Source of the DNA: Bradyrhizobium mercantei
Lineage (GTDB): Bacteria; Pseudomonadota; Alphaproteobacteria; Rhizobiales; Xanthobacteraceae
Assembly: GCF_001982635.1 (NCBI RefSeq)
Contig: NZ_MKFI01000004.1
Span: 1 to 64,000 of the forward strand
DNA length: 64,000 bases
Reading direction: 5' to 3'
In this document: positions 49,541 to 59,681 of the stretch, one piece after another
How the letters are laid out: the number at the start of each line of letters is the position of its first letter
Numbering within the stretch: the stretch's first letter is position 1
Notes under the pieces: model-generated
The model's database searches: none
What the model was told of the DNA's origin: nothing
Seen by the model: only the letters and a program-made list of their open reading frames with translations
Program-made: the position numbers and the translations under genes

Positions 49541-52498
49541 CTAACCGACGATCGCGTTGAACACGCGGCGGACCTCGCCCTGGGTCTCGCGCAGGCGCGC
49601 TTCGAGGGCGGAGAAATCCGGCGTGTCGCCGGCCCGCGCCATCACGCGCAGCAGGTCTTCGCCCGCGGTCTCCGGATTGAACTTGCCGGTCACGCACAGC
49701 CGCAGGATCTGTGTCAGGTCGTGATAGAGCCGCGCCGCCGAGCGCAGGATCTCGGCTTCGGACTGGCCGAGCAGGCCGAGCTTGGCGGCATGGTCGAGCA
49801 CCTGCAACGTGGAGACGCTGAGTATCTCCGGCTTCACCGAGGCGTGCGCGAGCTGGAGATATTGCGCGATGAAATCGATGTCGACGAGCCCGCCGGCGGC
49901 GAGCTTGAGATCCCAGACATCGTCCTCGCCCTTCTCCAGCGCGATCGCCCGCCGCATGTCGGCAACGTCGGCCGCGGTCGACGCGGCGTCGCGCGGCCGG
50001 GTCAGCACGCTCTTGATGATCGCCTCGATCTTCTGGCGGAACTCCGGCGACGACGAGATCACGCGGGCGCGCGTCAGCGCCATGTGCTCCCAGGTCCACG
50101 CCTCGCGCTCCTGGTAGTCGGCGAACGCGTCGATCCGCGAGGCGACCGGGCCCGCGCGCCCCGACGGACGCAACCGCATGTCGACCTCATAGAGCACGCC
50201 GTAATTGGTGCGGGTCGTGAACGCGCTGATCAGGCGCTGGGTGAAGCGGGCAAAATACTGCGCGCCGTGCAGCGATCGCTCGCCGTCGGAGTCCGGCGCC
50301 TCGCTGTCGAAATCGTAGAGCGTGATCAGGTCGAGGTCGGAGGACGCCGTCATCTCGCGGCTGCCGAGCCGGCCCATTGCGATGATCGCGGTCTCCTGCC
50401 CCTTGATCCGGCCGTATTGCGCGGCGAACTGGTCGGTGACGAGGCCGTGCACGGTGTGCACGATGCCCTCGGCGACATCGGCAAAGGCCGTGCTGGCGTG
50501 CTGCGCCGACACCGTGCCGGACAGGATCCGCGTGCCGATCAGGAACAGGCTCTCCTGGCCGAACAATCTCAGACGATCGAGGAAATCCTCATAGGACGAC
50601 GCATCTTGCAGCGTGGTGGCAAGCCGCTCGGACAGCTCCTTCTTGTCCGGCATCGCGCCGAAGAAGCGCGGGTCGATCAGGCCATCCATGATCTGCGGCT
50701 GCCGCGCCAGCATGTCGCCGAGCCGCGGCGCCGCGCCGAGGATCAGCGCCACCAGCGCGACGAAATCGCGGTTCTGGCTGAGCAGCGAGATCAGCCGCCC
50801 GCCGCGCTGCAGCGCGCCGAGGAAACGGTCGAATGCGGCCACCGCATCGTCCGGCTCCTCGGCATGGGCGAGGCCGTCGATCAGGCCGGGAATGAATTCG
50901 AGGAACGCCGTCCGCGTCGCTTCGACGCGCAGCGCGCGATAATCGCCCGCGATCCACTGCTGCACGGTGCCGGCCACCGTGATCGGCTTCTTGAAGCCGA
51001 GATGAGCGAGATGCTCGATCAGGCGGGCGTCTTCGGGCCCGGCACCATAGTCGATATCCGGCAGCTTTGCGGTGCCGGTCGGATCGTCGCCCTCGAACAG
51101 CTTGCCGTAGTGGTTCTGCACGATCTTGAGCTGGCCGAGCAGGTCCTTCGCGAAGGCCTCGCGGTTCTCGTAGCCGAAGAAATGCGCGAAGCGCTCGACG
51201 TCCTCAGGCGCCTCGGGCAGCGAATGGGTCTGCTCGTCGGCGATCATCTGCAACCGGTGCTCGACCCGGCGCAGGAATTCGTAGGCCGTCGTCAGTTCGT
51301 CGCGCGCCTCGTAGGTGATCCAGTTGCTGTCGGCGAGCACGTTGAGCGCCTCCAGTGTCGGCCGCACCCGCAACTCCGGATGGCGGCCGCCGGCGATCAG
51401 CTGCTGGGTCTGAGCGAAGAACTCGATCTCGCGGATGCCGCCGCGGCCGACCTTGACGTTGTGGCCCTCGACCGAGATCTCGCTCTGGCCGCGATAGGTC
51501 TGCATCTGCCGCTTCATGTCGTGGACGTCGGCGAGCGCCGCGAAGTCGAGATGCTTGCGCCAGACGAACGGCGCGAGCTCGGCAATCAGCGCCTCGCCCG
51601 CCCTGGGATCGCCGGCGCAGGGCCGCGCCTTGATCATCGCGGCGCGCTCCCAGGTGCGTCCCTCGCGCTCGTAGTAATGCAAGGCGGCGTCGGTCGAGAT
51701 CGCGACTTGGGTCGAGGCCGGATCGGGGCGCAGCCTGAGATCGACCCGGAACACATAACCCTCGCCCGAGCGCTGCTGCAGCATCCGCGCCATCGCCTGG
51801 GTGACGCGCACGAAGAACGGCTGCGGCTCGATGTCCTCGGCGAGCGAGGTCGCCGCGCGATCGAAGAACACGATCAGGTCGATGTCGCTGGAATAGTTCA
51901 GCTCGCCCGCGCCCATCTTGCCCATCGCGAGCACGATGAGGCCCGAGCCGATCTCGGGATGGTCGGGGTCGGCGGCGGTCATCCGGCCGCGGGCGACTTC
52001 CTGCCGGAACAGATAGCGCAGCGCCGATTGCACCGAATTCACCGCAATATCGGTCAGCGCCGCCGTCACCCGCATCACCGGCCAGACGCCGCCGATGTCG
52101 CACAGCGCGATCATCAGCGCGGCCTCCGCCTTCATGCGGCGAAGCAGGACCATCACGTCGGCCTCGCTGCCGGCGGCGAGCACCTCGCGCGAGGTCGTCT
52201 CGATCAGGCCGGCGAGATGCTGTTCCGGGTCGCATGACAGGATCCGGATCAGCCGCGCGGCGTCGGCACGCGCGAGCTCGAACAGATAGGGCGAGAACTC
52301 GGCGATGCCGCGCAGGATGTCGCGTGCGAACGGATGTTCCAGCAACGCTTCGAGCGCGGCCGATTGCGCCGGCTCGAGCTCGGCGAACCAGTCAGTCAGG
52401 CGCTGATCGGCGGATTCGGGCGCGGCGACACGGGGTCCGTCCGCGAACCGCGCGGCCAGACGATGTCGATCCGCGTTTCCCGGCGCGGCGGCATTCAT
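49541..52498 (-). CDS. glnE: Bifunctional glutamine synthetase adenylyltransferase/adenylyl-removing enzyme
   Basis: A 985-residue GlnE. The two nucleotidyltransferase domains are visible: the N-terminal adenylyl-removing domain with KMGAGELNYSSDIDLIVFFD (near 200) and the C-terminal adenylyltransferase domain with MGRLGSREMTASSDLDLITL (near 690), each followed by a helical GlnD-UR-UTase-like region. It controls glutamine synthetase in response to PII and glutamine. Its start overlaps the sensor kinase stop by 4 bases, so it is expressed with the two-component genes upstream. Confidence 0.96.
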   Translation of the reverse strand: MNAAAPGNADRHRLAARFADGPRVAAPESADQRLTDWFAELEPAQSAALEALLEHPFARDILRGIAEFSPYLFELARADAARLIRILSCDPEQHLAGLIETTSREVLAAGSEADVMVLLRRMKAEAALMIALCDIGGVWPVMRVTAALTDIAVNSVQSALRYLFRQEVARGRMTAADPDHPEIGSGLIVLAMGKMGAGELNYSSDIDLIVFFDRAATSLAEDIEPQPFFVRVTQAMARMLQQRSGEGYVFRVDLRLRPDPASTQVAISTDAALHYYEREGRTWERAAMIKARPCAGDPRAGEALIAELAPFVWRKHLDFAALADVHDMKRQMQTYRGQSEISVEGHNVKVGRGGIREIEFFAQTQQLIAGGRHPELRVRPTLEALNVLADSNWITYEARDELTTAYEFLRRVEHRLQMIADEQTHSLPEAPEDVERFAHFFGYENREAFAKDLLGQLKIVQNHYGKLFEGDDPTGTAKLPDIDYGAGPEDARLIEHLAHLGFKKPITVAGTVQQWIAGDYRALRVEATRTAFLEFIPGLIDGLAHAEEPDDAVAAFDRFLGALQRGGRLISLLSQNRDFVALVALILGAAPRLGDMLARQPQIMDGLIDPRFFGAMPDKKELSERLATTLQDASSYEDFLDRLRLFGQESLFLIGTRILSGTVSAQHASTAFADVAEGIVHTVHGLVTDQFAAQYGRIKGQETAIIAMGRLGSREMTASSDLDLITLYDFDSEAPDSDGERSLHGAQYFARFTQRLISAFTTRTNYGVLYEVDMRLRPSGRAGPVASRIDAFADYQEREAWTWEHMALTRARVISSSPEFRQKIEAIIKSVLTRPRDAASTAADVADMRRAIALEKGEDDVWDLKLAAGGLVDIDFIAQYLQLAHASVKPEILSVSTLQVLDHAAKLGLLGQSEAEILRSAARLYHDLTQILRLCVTGKFNPETAGEDLLRVMARAGDTPDFSALEARLRETQGEVRRVFNAIVG

Positions 52499-53949
52499 GC
52501 CGCCTTCTGTGGCACATCCTGCGTTTGAGCCGCAAGCCTGTCACTGCCGCCTGCCCGCGCGGGCAGCACCAGGGTGGCCACCAGCCCGGGATGGGCATCG
52601 CCGAGCCTGAGCTCGCCGCCATGGAGCGTGGCGACCGCCGACGCAAGGCTGAGGCCGAGACCGGAACCGGGTAAGGTGCGGCTCGCCTCGAGCCGCACGA
52701 ACCGCTCCACCGCATGCTTGCGGTCACCCTCGGGGATGCCCGGACCGTGGTCGGTGACGCTGAGCAGGACCTGATCGCCCTCGCGCCGCGCCTCGATCAG
52801 GATCTCCCGCGCATCCGCCTTCATCGGCTCGACGCCCGCGTCGGGCTTGCCATATTTGATAGCGTTCTCGACCAGGTTGGCGACCGCCTGGCTGATCAAT
52901 TCGCGGTTGCCGTGAATCGGCGCCGGCGCGGTTTTCACCTGCAACGTCATGCCGTCGTCCTCGGCCAGCGGCTCGTACAGTTCGTGGATGCCGTTGGCGA
53001 CGTCGGCGCCGTCGAAATCGTCCATGTTGCCGCGCGCCTGGCCGGACTCGGCGCGTGCGATCATCAGCAGCGCGTTGAAGGTGCGGATCAAGCCGTCGGA
53101 CTCCTCGATCGTCCGCTCCAGCGCCGCGCGATAGTCGGCCTCGGAGCCCGACCGCGCCAACGCCTCCTCGGCACGGTTGCGGAGCCGCGTCAGCGGCGTC
53201 TTGAGATCGTGGGCGATGTTGTCGGAGACTTCCTTCAGCCCCGTCATCAGCGCCTCGATGCGCTCCAGCATGGCATTGAGATTTTCCGCGAGGCGGTCGA
53301 GCTCGTCGCCGCTGCGGCCGACCGGCAGCCGGCCGGACAGATCGCCCGCCATGATGCGCTTGGTGGTGCCGGTCATGGCGTCGATCCGGTGCAGCACGCG
53401 GCGGGCGACGAAGATACCGCCGCCGATGCCGAGCACGACGACGACGAGGATCGACCATTGCGCGGCCTTGGCGACGATGCCGAACAGCCGCCGCCGCTCC
53501 TCGAGGTCGCGCCCGACCAGGAGGCGGAAACCGTTATCCATCTGGGTGACCCGCACCAGCGCGCGGTGATCGGTCTTGTCCTGGTCGTCCATCCGGCGAT
53601 AGGCGGTCTCGCTCCAGCCCGGGACGCTCATCACGCCCGGCGCCAGCGAGCCGACATTGCCGGCCAGCGCCTGCCCGTTCGGCGCCGTCAGGAGGTAGAG
53701 GTTGGCGCCCGGCCGCAGCGCACGATTGCCCATGGTGGTCAGCAGGCCGTGCAGGCCGCGACGGTTATAGATCGCGGTGATCTCGCTGATCTCGACATTG
53801 ACGGTCGTCGAGATCTGCTCGGTGATCAGCCGGCGCGTGTTCCAGGCGAAGTAAGCCAGCAGCGAGGCGGCAAACAGCGCGAACAGGAACAGATAGACCA
53901 GCGTCAGCCGAAACGCCGTGGTCCGGATCAGTTTACCGAATGCCGTCAC
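52495..53949 (-). CDS. HAMP-domain sensor histidine kinase
   Basis: A 484-residue membrane kinase of the EnvZ/CpxA class. Helices at about 12-34 and 163-185 flank a periplasmic sensor; a HAMP domain follows (RRVLHRIDAMTGTTKRIMAG), then HisKA with NIAHDLKTPLTRLRNRAEEA and HATPase (NLVENAIKYG, DHGPGIPEG, GSGLGLSLASAVA). Its start overlaps the response regulator gene by 17 bases. Its location between an htrA gene and glnE is an arrangement I believe to be conserved in Bradyrhizobium. The stimulus is unknown; envelope stress would fit the htrA neighbour. Confidence 0.92.
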   Translation of the reverse strand: MTAFGKLIRTTAFRLTLVYLFLFALFAASLLAYFAWNTRRLITEQISTTVNVEISEITAIYNRRGLHGLLTTMGNRALRPGANLYLLTAPNGQALAGNVGSLAPGVMSVPGWSETAYRRMDDQDKTDHRALVRVTQMDNGFRLLVGRDLEERRRLFGIVAKAAQWSILVVVVLGIGGGIFVARRVLHRIDAMTGTTKRIMAGDLSGRLPVGRSGDELDRLAENLNAMLERIEALMTGLKEVSDNIAHDLKTPLTRLRNRAEEALARSGSEADYRAALERTIEESDGLIRTFNALLMIARAESGQARGNMDDFDGADVANGIHELYEPLAEDDGMTLQVKTAPAPIHGNRELISQAVANLVENAIKYGKPDAGVEPMKADAREILIEARREGDQVLLSVTDHGPGIPEGDRKHAVERFVRLEASRTLPGSGLGLSLASAVATLHGGELRLGDAHPGLVATLVLPARAGGSDRLAAQTQDVPQKAA

Positions 53950-54634
53950 GGATCATATACCCCGCGCCGCGGATGGTATGCAGCAGCGGCCGCTCGAAAC
54001 CCTTGTCGATCTTGGAGCGCAGCCGCGAGATGTGCACGTCGATGACGTTGGTCTGCGGATCGAAATGATAATCCCAGACATTCTCGAGCAGCATCGTGCG
54101 CGTCACCACCTGGCCCGCATGCTTCATGAGATATTCGAGCAGGCGGAACTCGCGCGGCTGCAAGGTCAGCTCGTCCTTGCCGCGGGCGACGCGATGCGAC
54201 AGCCGATCGAGCTCGAGGTCGCCGACCTTGTAGGTGGTCTCCTCGGCCGGCCCGACATTGCGCCGCGACAGCACCTCGATGCGCGCGAGCAGCTCGGCGA
54301 ACGAATAGGGCTTCGGCAGATAGTCGTCGCCGCCGGCGCGCAGACCCTTGATGCGGTCGTCGACCTGGCCGAGCGCCGAGAGGATCAGGACCGGCGTCCG
54401 GTTGCCCTTGTCGCGCAGGCTGCCGATCAGCGACAGGCCGTCCCGCTTCGGCAGCATGCGATCCACCACCAGCACGTCGTAGTCGCCGGTCTCGGCCATC
54501 GACAGGCCTTCCTCGCCGTCGGAGGCGAGATCGGCGATATAGCCGACTTCACGGAATGCCTTAACCAGATAGTCGGCTGACTCGCGGTCGTCTTCGATGA
54601 TCAGGATGCGCATTTGCGGAGCGGTTGCGGTCAC
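53933..54634 (-). CDS. OmpR-family response regulator
   Basis: A 233-residue regulator with a REC domain (phospho-acceptor Asp58 in VVDRMLPKRDGLS, acidic pocket IIEDDRES, Lys in LPKPYSFAEL) and an OmpR/PhoB winged helix (YKVGDLELDRLSHRVARGKD, LQPREFRLLEYLMKHAGQVV, TNVIDVHISRLRSKID). It is cognate to the kinase it overlaps. It probably controls its own operon and possibly the upstream htrA gene. Confidence 0.94.
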   Translation of the reverse strand: MTATAPQMRILIIEDDRESADYLVKAFREVGYIADLASDGEEGLSMAETGDYDVLVVDRMLPKRDGLSLIGSLRDKGNRTPVLILSALGQVDDRIKGLRAGGDDYLPKPYSFAELLARIEVLSRRNVGPAEETTYKVGDLELDRLSHRVARGKDELTLQPREFRLLEYLMKHAGQVVTRTMLLENVWDYHFDPQTNVIDVHISRLRSKIDKGFERPLLHTIRGAGYMIRDGIR

Positions 54635-54711
54635 GGGAATGGGCCCTCTGTCAGCATGGCGCGGCCGGCCTGCACATGCAAGACGACCGCGCGCAATCTC
54701 GAAACGTTGGG

Positions 54712-54748
54712 AAAAAGTGGGCGGTGAAGCTGGGGGACTTCACCGCCC
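54712..54748 (-). terminator. Rho-independent terminator after htrA
   Basis: GGGCGGTGAAG and CTTCACCGCCC form an 11-bp stem (54719-54748). On the minus strand it is followed by CACTTTTTCC, a U tract. It lies about 130 bases after the htrA stop and 78 bases before the response regulator start, so the regulator has its own promoter in between. Confidence 0.75.
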
Positions 54749-54879
54749 TGAGACCTTCCGACGGAGGGGGGCATATTCCATCGAAAGGCAACATAGGGAG
54801 CGAGCAAGGGGCCCGCCCCCCGGAACGCGCCGTCGGCGGGGGCGACTAATGCCGGCGACGCGTTCCAACTCATAGATAG

Positions 54880-56466
54880 TTATCCCTTGGCCAGCGGCAC
54901 TGCCACAAAGCGCGACGAACCGCCGCTCTTTACGCGCATGAGAACGCTGTTCTTGCTGTCATTGCGCGCCGCGGTGATCGCATCACGCACCTCACCGGCG
55001 GTGCCGACGGTCTTGCCGGCGACCTCGAGGATCACGTCGCCTTCCTTGAAGCCCCGCTCGGCGGCAGCACTCTTGGGATCGACTTCGGTCACGACCACGC
55101 CTTCCTTGCCGGCGCCGGCGACGCTGTTGGCAGGCGCCACAGTGAGGCCGAGCTTCGGCACGTCGGTGCCACGGGACGAGTTACCCTTGTCGCCGTCGTT
55201 GTTGGTGTCAGCCTTGGCTTCCAGGCTGTTCGGCAACTGGCCGAGCGTGAGGTTGACGGTCTTGTCCTGACCCTTGTGCAGCACGTTCAGCTTGACGGCG
55301 TTGCCGGGCGCGAGGCCGCCGATGGTGCGGGCGAGTTCGCGCGCATCCTTGACCGTTTCGCCGTTGACGGCGGTGATGACGTCACCAGACTCGATGCCGG
55401 CCTTGGCCGCGGGGCCATTGGCCTGCGGTTCGGCAACCAGCGCGCCTTCGGCCTTCTTCATGCCGAGGCTGTCGGCGATGTCGGAGGTCACCGGCTGGAT
55501 CTGGACGCCGATCCAGCCGCGGCTGACCGAGCCCTTGTCCTTCAACTGGGCAACGACGCTCTTGACGGTCTGGGCCGGGATCGAGAACGCGATGCCGACG
55601 CTGCCGCCGGACGGCGAGTAGATCGCGGTGTTGACGCCCATCACCTCACCGGACACGTCGAACGCCGGGCCACCCGAATTGCCCTTGTTCACGGGCGCAT
55701 CGATCTGGATGAAGTCGTCATACGGGCCGTTGCCGATGTCGCGGCCTGAGGCCGAGACGATGCCCGCGGTCACGGTGCCGCCGAGGCCGAACGGATTGCC
55801 GACCGCCAGCACCCAGTCGCCGATGCGCGGCTTGGTGTCGGAGAGCTTGGCGAACTGGAAGTTGGAGCCGCCCTCGACCTTGATCAGCGCGAGGTCGGTG
55901 CGCGGATCGGTGCCGATCACCTTGGCCGAGTAGGTCTTGCCGTCGTCGGTCGTGACTTCGACCTTGTCGGCGCCGTCGACGACGTGATTGTTGGTCACGG
56001 CATAGCCGTCAGCCGAGATGAAGAAGCCGGAGCCCTGGCCCGTCACCACGCCACCGCCACGCGGTCCACCGCGCAGGCCCGGGGGCAAGCCATCCGGACC
56101 GCCGAAGCGGCGGAAGAAGCGCTCCATCGGCGACCCCGGCTGGAACGGCGAATCGTCATTGTTGCCGTCGTCCTTCGCGACCTTCTCGCGAATGTTGACC
56201 TTGACCGAGATCACCGACGGCTTGACGCGCTCGACGATGTCGGCAAACCCGACCGGCTGCTGAACCTTCTTGACCTCGTTATTGACCTGCGCATGCGCGG
56301 GGGTCGTGAACAGGTCGGCGGGGTTGTGGGTGGGGCTGAAGCCATAGGTGGCGGCACCGAGGCCGGCCACGACCGACGCCATCAGCGCGAGTTTGCGGGC
56401 AGAGAACAGCGAGCGCTTCGGCGCCTTGTAGGACGGAAGGGACGAGAGGTCGGGACGATCAGTCAT
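54880..56466 (-). CDS. degP: Do-family periplasmic serine endopeptidase (HtrA/DegP)
   Basis: A 528-residue HtrA protease/chaperone. An N-terminal membrane anchor or signal (about 25-45) precedes the trypsin-like domain with the triad His161 (TNNHVVDG), Asp191 (RTDLALIKV) and Ser264 (GNSGGPAFD). Two PDZ domains follow (about 310-400 and 430-525). A Gly/Pro-rich loop at 120-140 is typical of rhizobial DegP. It degrades or refolds damaged envelope proteins. It follows cycL by 170 bases on the same strand and is probably transcribed from its own or the cyc promoter. Confidence 0.95.
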   Translation of the reverse strand: MTDRPDLSSLPSYKAPKRSLFSARKLALMASVVAGLGAATYGFSPTHNPADLFTTPAHAQVNNEVKKVQQPVGFADIVERVKPSVISVKVNIREKVAKDDGNNDDSPFQPGSPMERFFRRFGGPDGLPPGLRGGPRGGGVVTGQGSGFFISADGYAVTNNHVVDGADKVEVTTDDGKTYSAKVIGTDPRTDLALIKVEGGSNFQFAKLSDTKPRIGDWVLAVGNPFGLGGTVTAGIVSASGRDIGNGPYDDFIQIDAPVNKGNSGGPAFDVSGEVMGVNTAIYSPSGGSVGIAFSIPAQTVKSVVAQLKDKGSVSRGWIGVQIQPVTSDIADSLGMKKAEGALVAEPQANGPAAKAGIESGDVITAVNGETVKDARELARTIGGLAPGNAVKLNVLHKGQDKTVNLTLGQLPNSLEAKADTNNDGDKGNSSRGTDVPKLGLTVAPANSVAGAGKEGVVVTEVDPKSAAAERGFKEGDVILEVAGKTVGTAGEVRDAITAARNDSKNSVLMRVKSGGSSRFVAVPLAKG

Positions 56467-56636
56467 GTCTTGAAATCTCCAGGGCCAGAATCATTGGTGC
56501 CGGGGCAAGCACCTGATGGGTCTGAACATGGGGTCATCAGCCTTACAGCGCGCTGGCTGCGGAATTAAACTTTGGTAATTGAGCCGGGCGGCGCTGCGGC
56601 AGAATAGCGCAGGCAAATAAAGGGCTTAGAAAGGAA

Positions 56637-57143
56637 CTAAAGCGGCTTGTCCGGCGCGGATTCCGCCGCCAGCAGCCGTTCCAGGCGGGCCTCCTCGTCG
56701 GAGCTCAATCCGGGCGTGGAATCGTCCCCGCCGGCAGCCGGATTGCCCTTGCGCCGGCCGAGCCGCCAGAGCGCAAAACCGCCCAATAGAAGCGCCAGCG
56801 GCGGGGTCAGCCACAGCACCAGCGTGTGCTCGTTGAGGCGCGGCTTCAGCAGGACGAATTCGCCGTAGCGGGCGACCAGGAAATCGATCACCTGCGCGTC
56901 GCTGTCGCCGGCCGAGATGCGTTCGCGCACCAGCAGGCGGAGATCGCGCGCCAGCGGCGCCTCGGAATCGTCGATCGACTGGTTCTGGCAGACCATGCAG
57001 CGCAGCTCTTTGGAGAGCTCGCGCGCCCTCGCCTCCTTGGCGGGATCGGCCATGATCTCGTCGGGCAGCACGGCGCGGGCGGGCATCGCACCGAACATCA
57101 GGGTCACCGCCAGCACGGCGGCTGCAAGCGCGCGCGACCGCAT
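56637..57143 (-). CDS. ccmH: Cytochrome c maturation protein CcmH/CycL
   Basis: A 168-residue CcmH (CycL) with a signal peptide (ALAAAVLAVTLMFGAMPARA), the heme-ligation thiol pair Cys49 and Cys52 in RCMVCQNQ, and a C-terminal membrane helix near 108-128. It reduces apocytochrome c cysteines for heme attachment. The start at 57143 overlaps the ccmF stop by one base (TGATG). It is the last gene of the cycHJKL order. Confidence 0.94.
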   Translation of the reverse strand: MRSRALAAAVLAVTLMFGAMPARAVLPDEIMADPAKEARARELSKELRCMVCQNQSIDDSEAPLARDLRLLVRERISAGDSDAQVIDFLVARYGEFVLLKPRLNEHTLVLWLTPPLALLLGGFALWRLGRRKGNPAAGGDDSTPGLSSDEEARLERLLAAESAPDKPL

Positions 57144-59128
57144 CACTCGGCCGCCTGCAATGCGCGCGCGGCCGCTTTGGCCGGCTTCGGCGCACCGACC
57201 CGCAAGCGGCGGTCGGACAGCGACAGCAGGCCGCCGAACGCCATCAGCACTGGCCCCCACCAGATCATCAGCACCAGCGGCTTGTGATAGATGCGCACCG
57301 CGATCGCGCCATCGGCTGCGGTATCGCCGAGCGAGATGTAGAGCTGGCTTGCGCCGCGGGTCAGCAGCGCGGCCTCTGTCGTCGAGGCGCCGCGGGTCGT
57401 GAAATTGCGCTTCGACGGCGTCATCGCGCTGACCCTCTCGCCGTCACGCGTCACGGTGAATTGCGCGACCATCTCGCGGAAGTTCGGCCCCTGCCGCGGA
57501 TTGAGGCCGTCGAGCCGCAGCTCGTAGCCGGCGACGCGGGCGACGTCGTCCGGCTTCATCGTGCCGATATATTCGGTGTTCCAGGTGGTCTCGCAGACGA
57601 TCCCGATCAGGGCGACACCGAGGCCGGCATGCGCAAACGCTGTCCCCCAGGTCGCGCGCGGCAGGCCACGCGCACGGCGCAGCGAGAGCGACAGCGGAAT
57701 CCTAAACAGCGCGATGCGCTCGGCGAGATCGCACAGCGCGCCGATGATGACGAACACCGCAAGCGCGATCGCGAGCGGCGCCAGCGTCGCACCGCCATAG
57801 GTCCACGCAAACACCACGGCCATCGCAACCAGCGCTGCAATGCCGGCGACCATCAGACGCTGCGCCGCGCCGAGCAGGTCGCCGCGCTTCCAGGCCAGCA
57901 GCGGTCCGAACGGCACCGCGAGCAGCAGCGGCACGAATAAAGGTGCAAAGGTGAAATTGAAGAACGGCGCACCGACCGAGATCTTCTCGCCGGTCAGGAC
58001 CTCGAGCGCCAGCGGATACAGCGTGCCGATAAACACCGTGGCGCAGGCGGTGGTGAGCAGCAGATTGTTGAGCACCAGCGCGCCTTCGCGCGAGATCGGC
58101 GCGAACAGCCCGCCCTGCTTCAGCGCCGGCGCCCGCCAGGCATAGAGCGACAGGCTGCCGCCGATGAAGACGAACAGGATCAAGAGAATGAACACGCCGC
58201 GGGTCGGATCGGTCGCGAAGGCGTGAACCGACGTCAGCACGCCGGAGCGCACCAGGAAGGTGCCGAGCAGTGACAGTGAGAAGGTCAGGATCGACAGCAG
58301 CACGGTCCAGACCTTCAGCGCATTGCGCTTCTCCATCACCAGCGCCGAATGCAAGAGCGCGGTGCCGGCAAGCCACGGCATCAGCGAGGCATTCTCGACC
58401 GGATCCCAGAACCACCAGCCGCCCCAGCCGAGTTCGTAATAGGCCCAGTAGGAGCCCATCGCGATGCCGAGCGTCAGGAAGATCCAGGCCATCAGCGTCC
58501 ACGGCCGCACCCAGCGCGCCCAGGCGGCGTCGATCCGCCCCTCCAGCAGCGCCGCCACCGCGAACGAGAACGAGATCGAGAAGCCGACATAGCCGAGGTA
58601 GAGCATCGGCGGATGCACCGCGAGGCCGATATCCTGCAGCACCGGATTGAGGTCGCGTCCCTCGAGCGGCGGATTGGCGATGCGCAGGAACGGGTTCGAG
58701 GTGATCAGGATGAAAAGATAGAAGGCGCTGGCGACCCAGCCCTGCACCGCCAGCACATGCGCACGCAGCGACAGCGGCAGATTGTTGCCGAAGGCCGCGA
58801 CGAGGCCGCCGAACAGCGCCAGGATCGATACCCACAGCAGCATCGATCCTTCATGGTTTCCCCAGACGCCGGTGATCTTGTAGAGCAGCGGCTTCAGCGA
58901 ATGCGAATTCTCGTAGACATTGGCGACCGAGAAATCCGAGGTGACGTGCAGCGTCACCAGCGCCGCGAACGATGCCGCGACGAACAGCAATTGGGCAAGC
59001 GCGGTCGAGCGCGCCACGTTCATCAGCGCCGCATCGCGCCAGCGCGCGCCTATGATCGGCACGATCGACTGGATCAGCGCGAGGGCGAGCGCGAGCACCA
59101 GGGCATAATGTCCGCTTTCGGCGATCAC
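57143..59128 (-). CDS. ccmF: Cytochrome c heme lyase CcmF/CycK
   Basis: A 661-residue polytopic membrane protein with about 15 helices. The tryptophan-rich WWD-type periplasmic motif is in ELGWGGWWFWDPVENASLMP, with histidines in GNHEGSMLLW, LAVHPPML and ATDPTRG-flanked loops. It joins heme from CcmE to apocytochrome c. It overlaps ccmE by 4 bases and ccmH by one. Confidence 0.96.
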   Translation of the reverse strand: MIAESGHYALVLALALALIQSIVPIIGARWRDAALMNVARSTALAQLLFVAASFAALVTLHVTSDFSVANVYENSHSLKPLLYKITGVWGNHEGSMLLWVSILALFGGLVAAFGNNLPLSLRAHVLAVQGWVASAFYLFILITSNPFLRIANPPLEGRDLNPVLQDIGLAVHPPMLYLGYVGFSISFSFAVAALLEGRIDAAWARWVRPWTLMAWIFLTLGIAMGSYWAYYELGWGGWWFWDPVENASLMPWLAGTALLHSALVMEKRNALKVWTVLLSILTFSLSLLGTFLVRSGVLTSVHAFATDPTRGVFILLILFVFIGGSLSLYAWRAPALKQGGLFAPISREGALVLNNLLLTTACATVFIGTLYPLALEVLTGEKISVGAPFFNFTFAPLFVPLLLAVPFGPLLAWKRGDLLGAAQRLMVAGIAALVAMAVVFAWTYGGATLAPLAIALAVFVIIGALCDLAERIALFRIPLSLSLRRARGLPRATWGTAFAHAGLGVALIGIVCETTWNTEYIGTMKPDDVARVAGYELRLDGLNPRQGPNFREMVAQFTVTRDGERVSAMTPSKRNFTTRGASTTEAALLTRGASQLYISLGDTAADGAIAVRIYHKPLVLMIWWGPVLMAFGGLLSLSDRRLRVGAPKPAKAAARALQAAE

Positions 59129-59622
59129 CGCATCGCTCCCTGGGTCGGCGCCGCGGAGGCGCTCGGCATGTTGCCTGGCTTGGCGCCGTAATCGTCCTTC
59201 CAGTGGCCCTGCTTCTTCAGGGCATCGGCGACGTCCTTCGGCATGTAGGTCTCGTCATGCTTGGCAAGCACGGTGTCGGCGCGGAACACGCCTGACGCGT
59301 CGAGCGCGCCTTCGGCCACGACGCCCTGCCCCTCGCGGAACAGATCCGGCAGGATGCCCTTGTAGGCGACCGGCAGCGTCGCGCCGCCGTCGCCGACGGT
59401 GAAGGTCACTGCAAGATTGTCGCCGCGCTTGAGCGAGCCCTGTTCCACCAGGCCGCCGAGGCGAAAGCGCTTGCCCGGGCCGAGATGTTTCTCAGCGACC
59501 ATCGACGGCGTCGAGAAGAACACGATGGAATCACGCAGCGCGTTGAGCACCAGACCCGCGGCGATCGCCAGCACGACGAGCGCGCAGCCGATCAGTGTCA
59601 AACGCCGTTGCTTCCTGGTCAT
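59125..59622 (-). CDS. ccmE: Heme chaperone CcmE/CycJ
   Basis: A 165-residue heme chaperone with an N-terminal membrane anchor (about 8-28) and OB-fold domain. The covalent heme ligand is His122 in AKHDETYMP, with Tyr126 completing the H-x3-Y motif. It carries heme from CcmC to CcmF in the periplasm. It overlaps ccmF by 4 bases and is 59 bases after ccmI. Confidence 0.96.
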   Translation of the reverse strand: MTRKQRRLTLIGCALVVLAIAAGLVLNALRDSIVFFSTPSMVAEKHLGPGKRFRLGGLVEQGSLKRGDNLAVTFTVGDGGATLPVAYKGILPDLFREGQGVVAEGALDASGVFRADTVLAKHDETYMPKDVADALKKQGHWKDDYGAKPGNMPSASAAPTQGAMR

Positions 59623-59681
59623 GGCCCATCCTTGCGCATGACGTCTTGCGAAAACCGCTGTGCACGTTTCGGCGTCATGCT

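Noticed and set aside
49721..52237. An 838-codon open frame on the plus strand opposite glnE.
   Set aside because: It is an antisense shadow of glnE with composition typical of reversed high-GC coding DNA.
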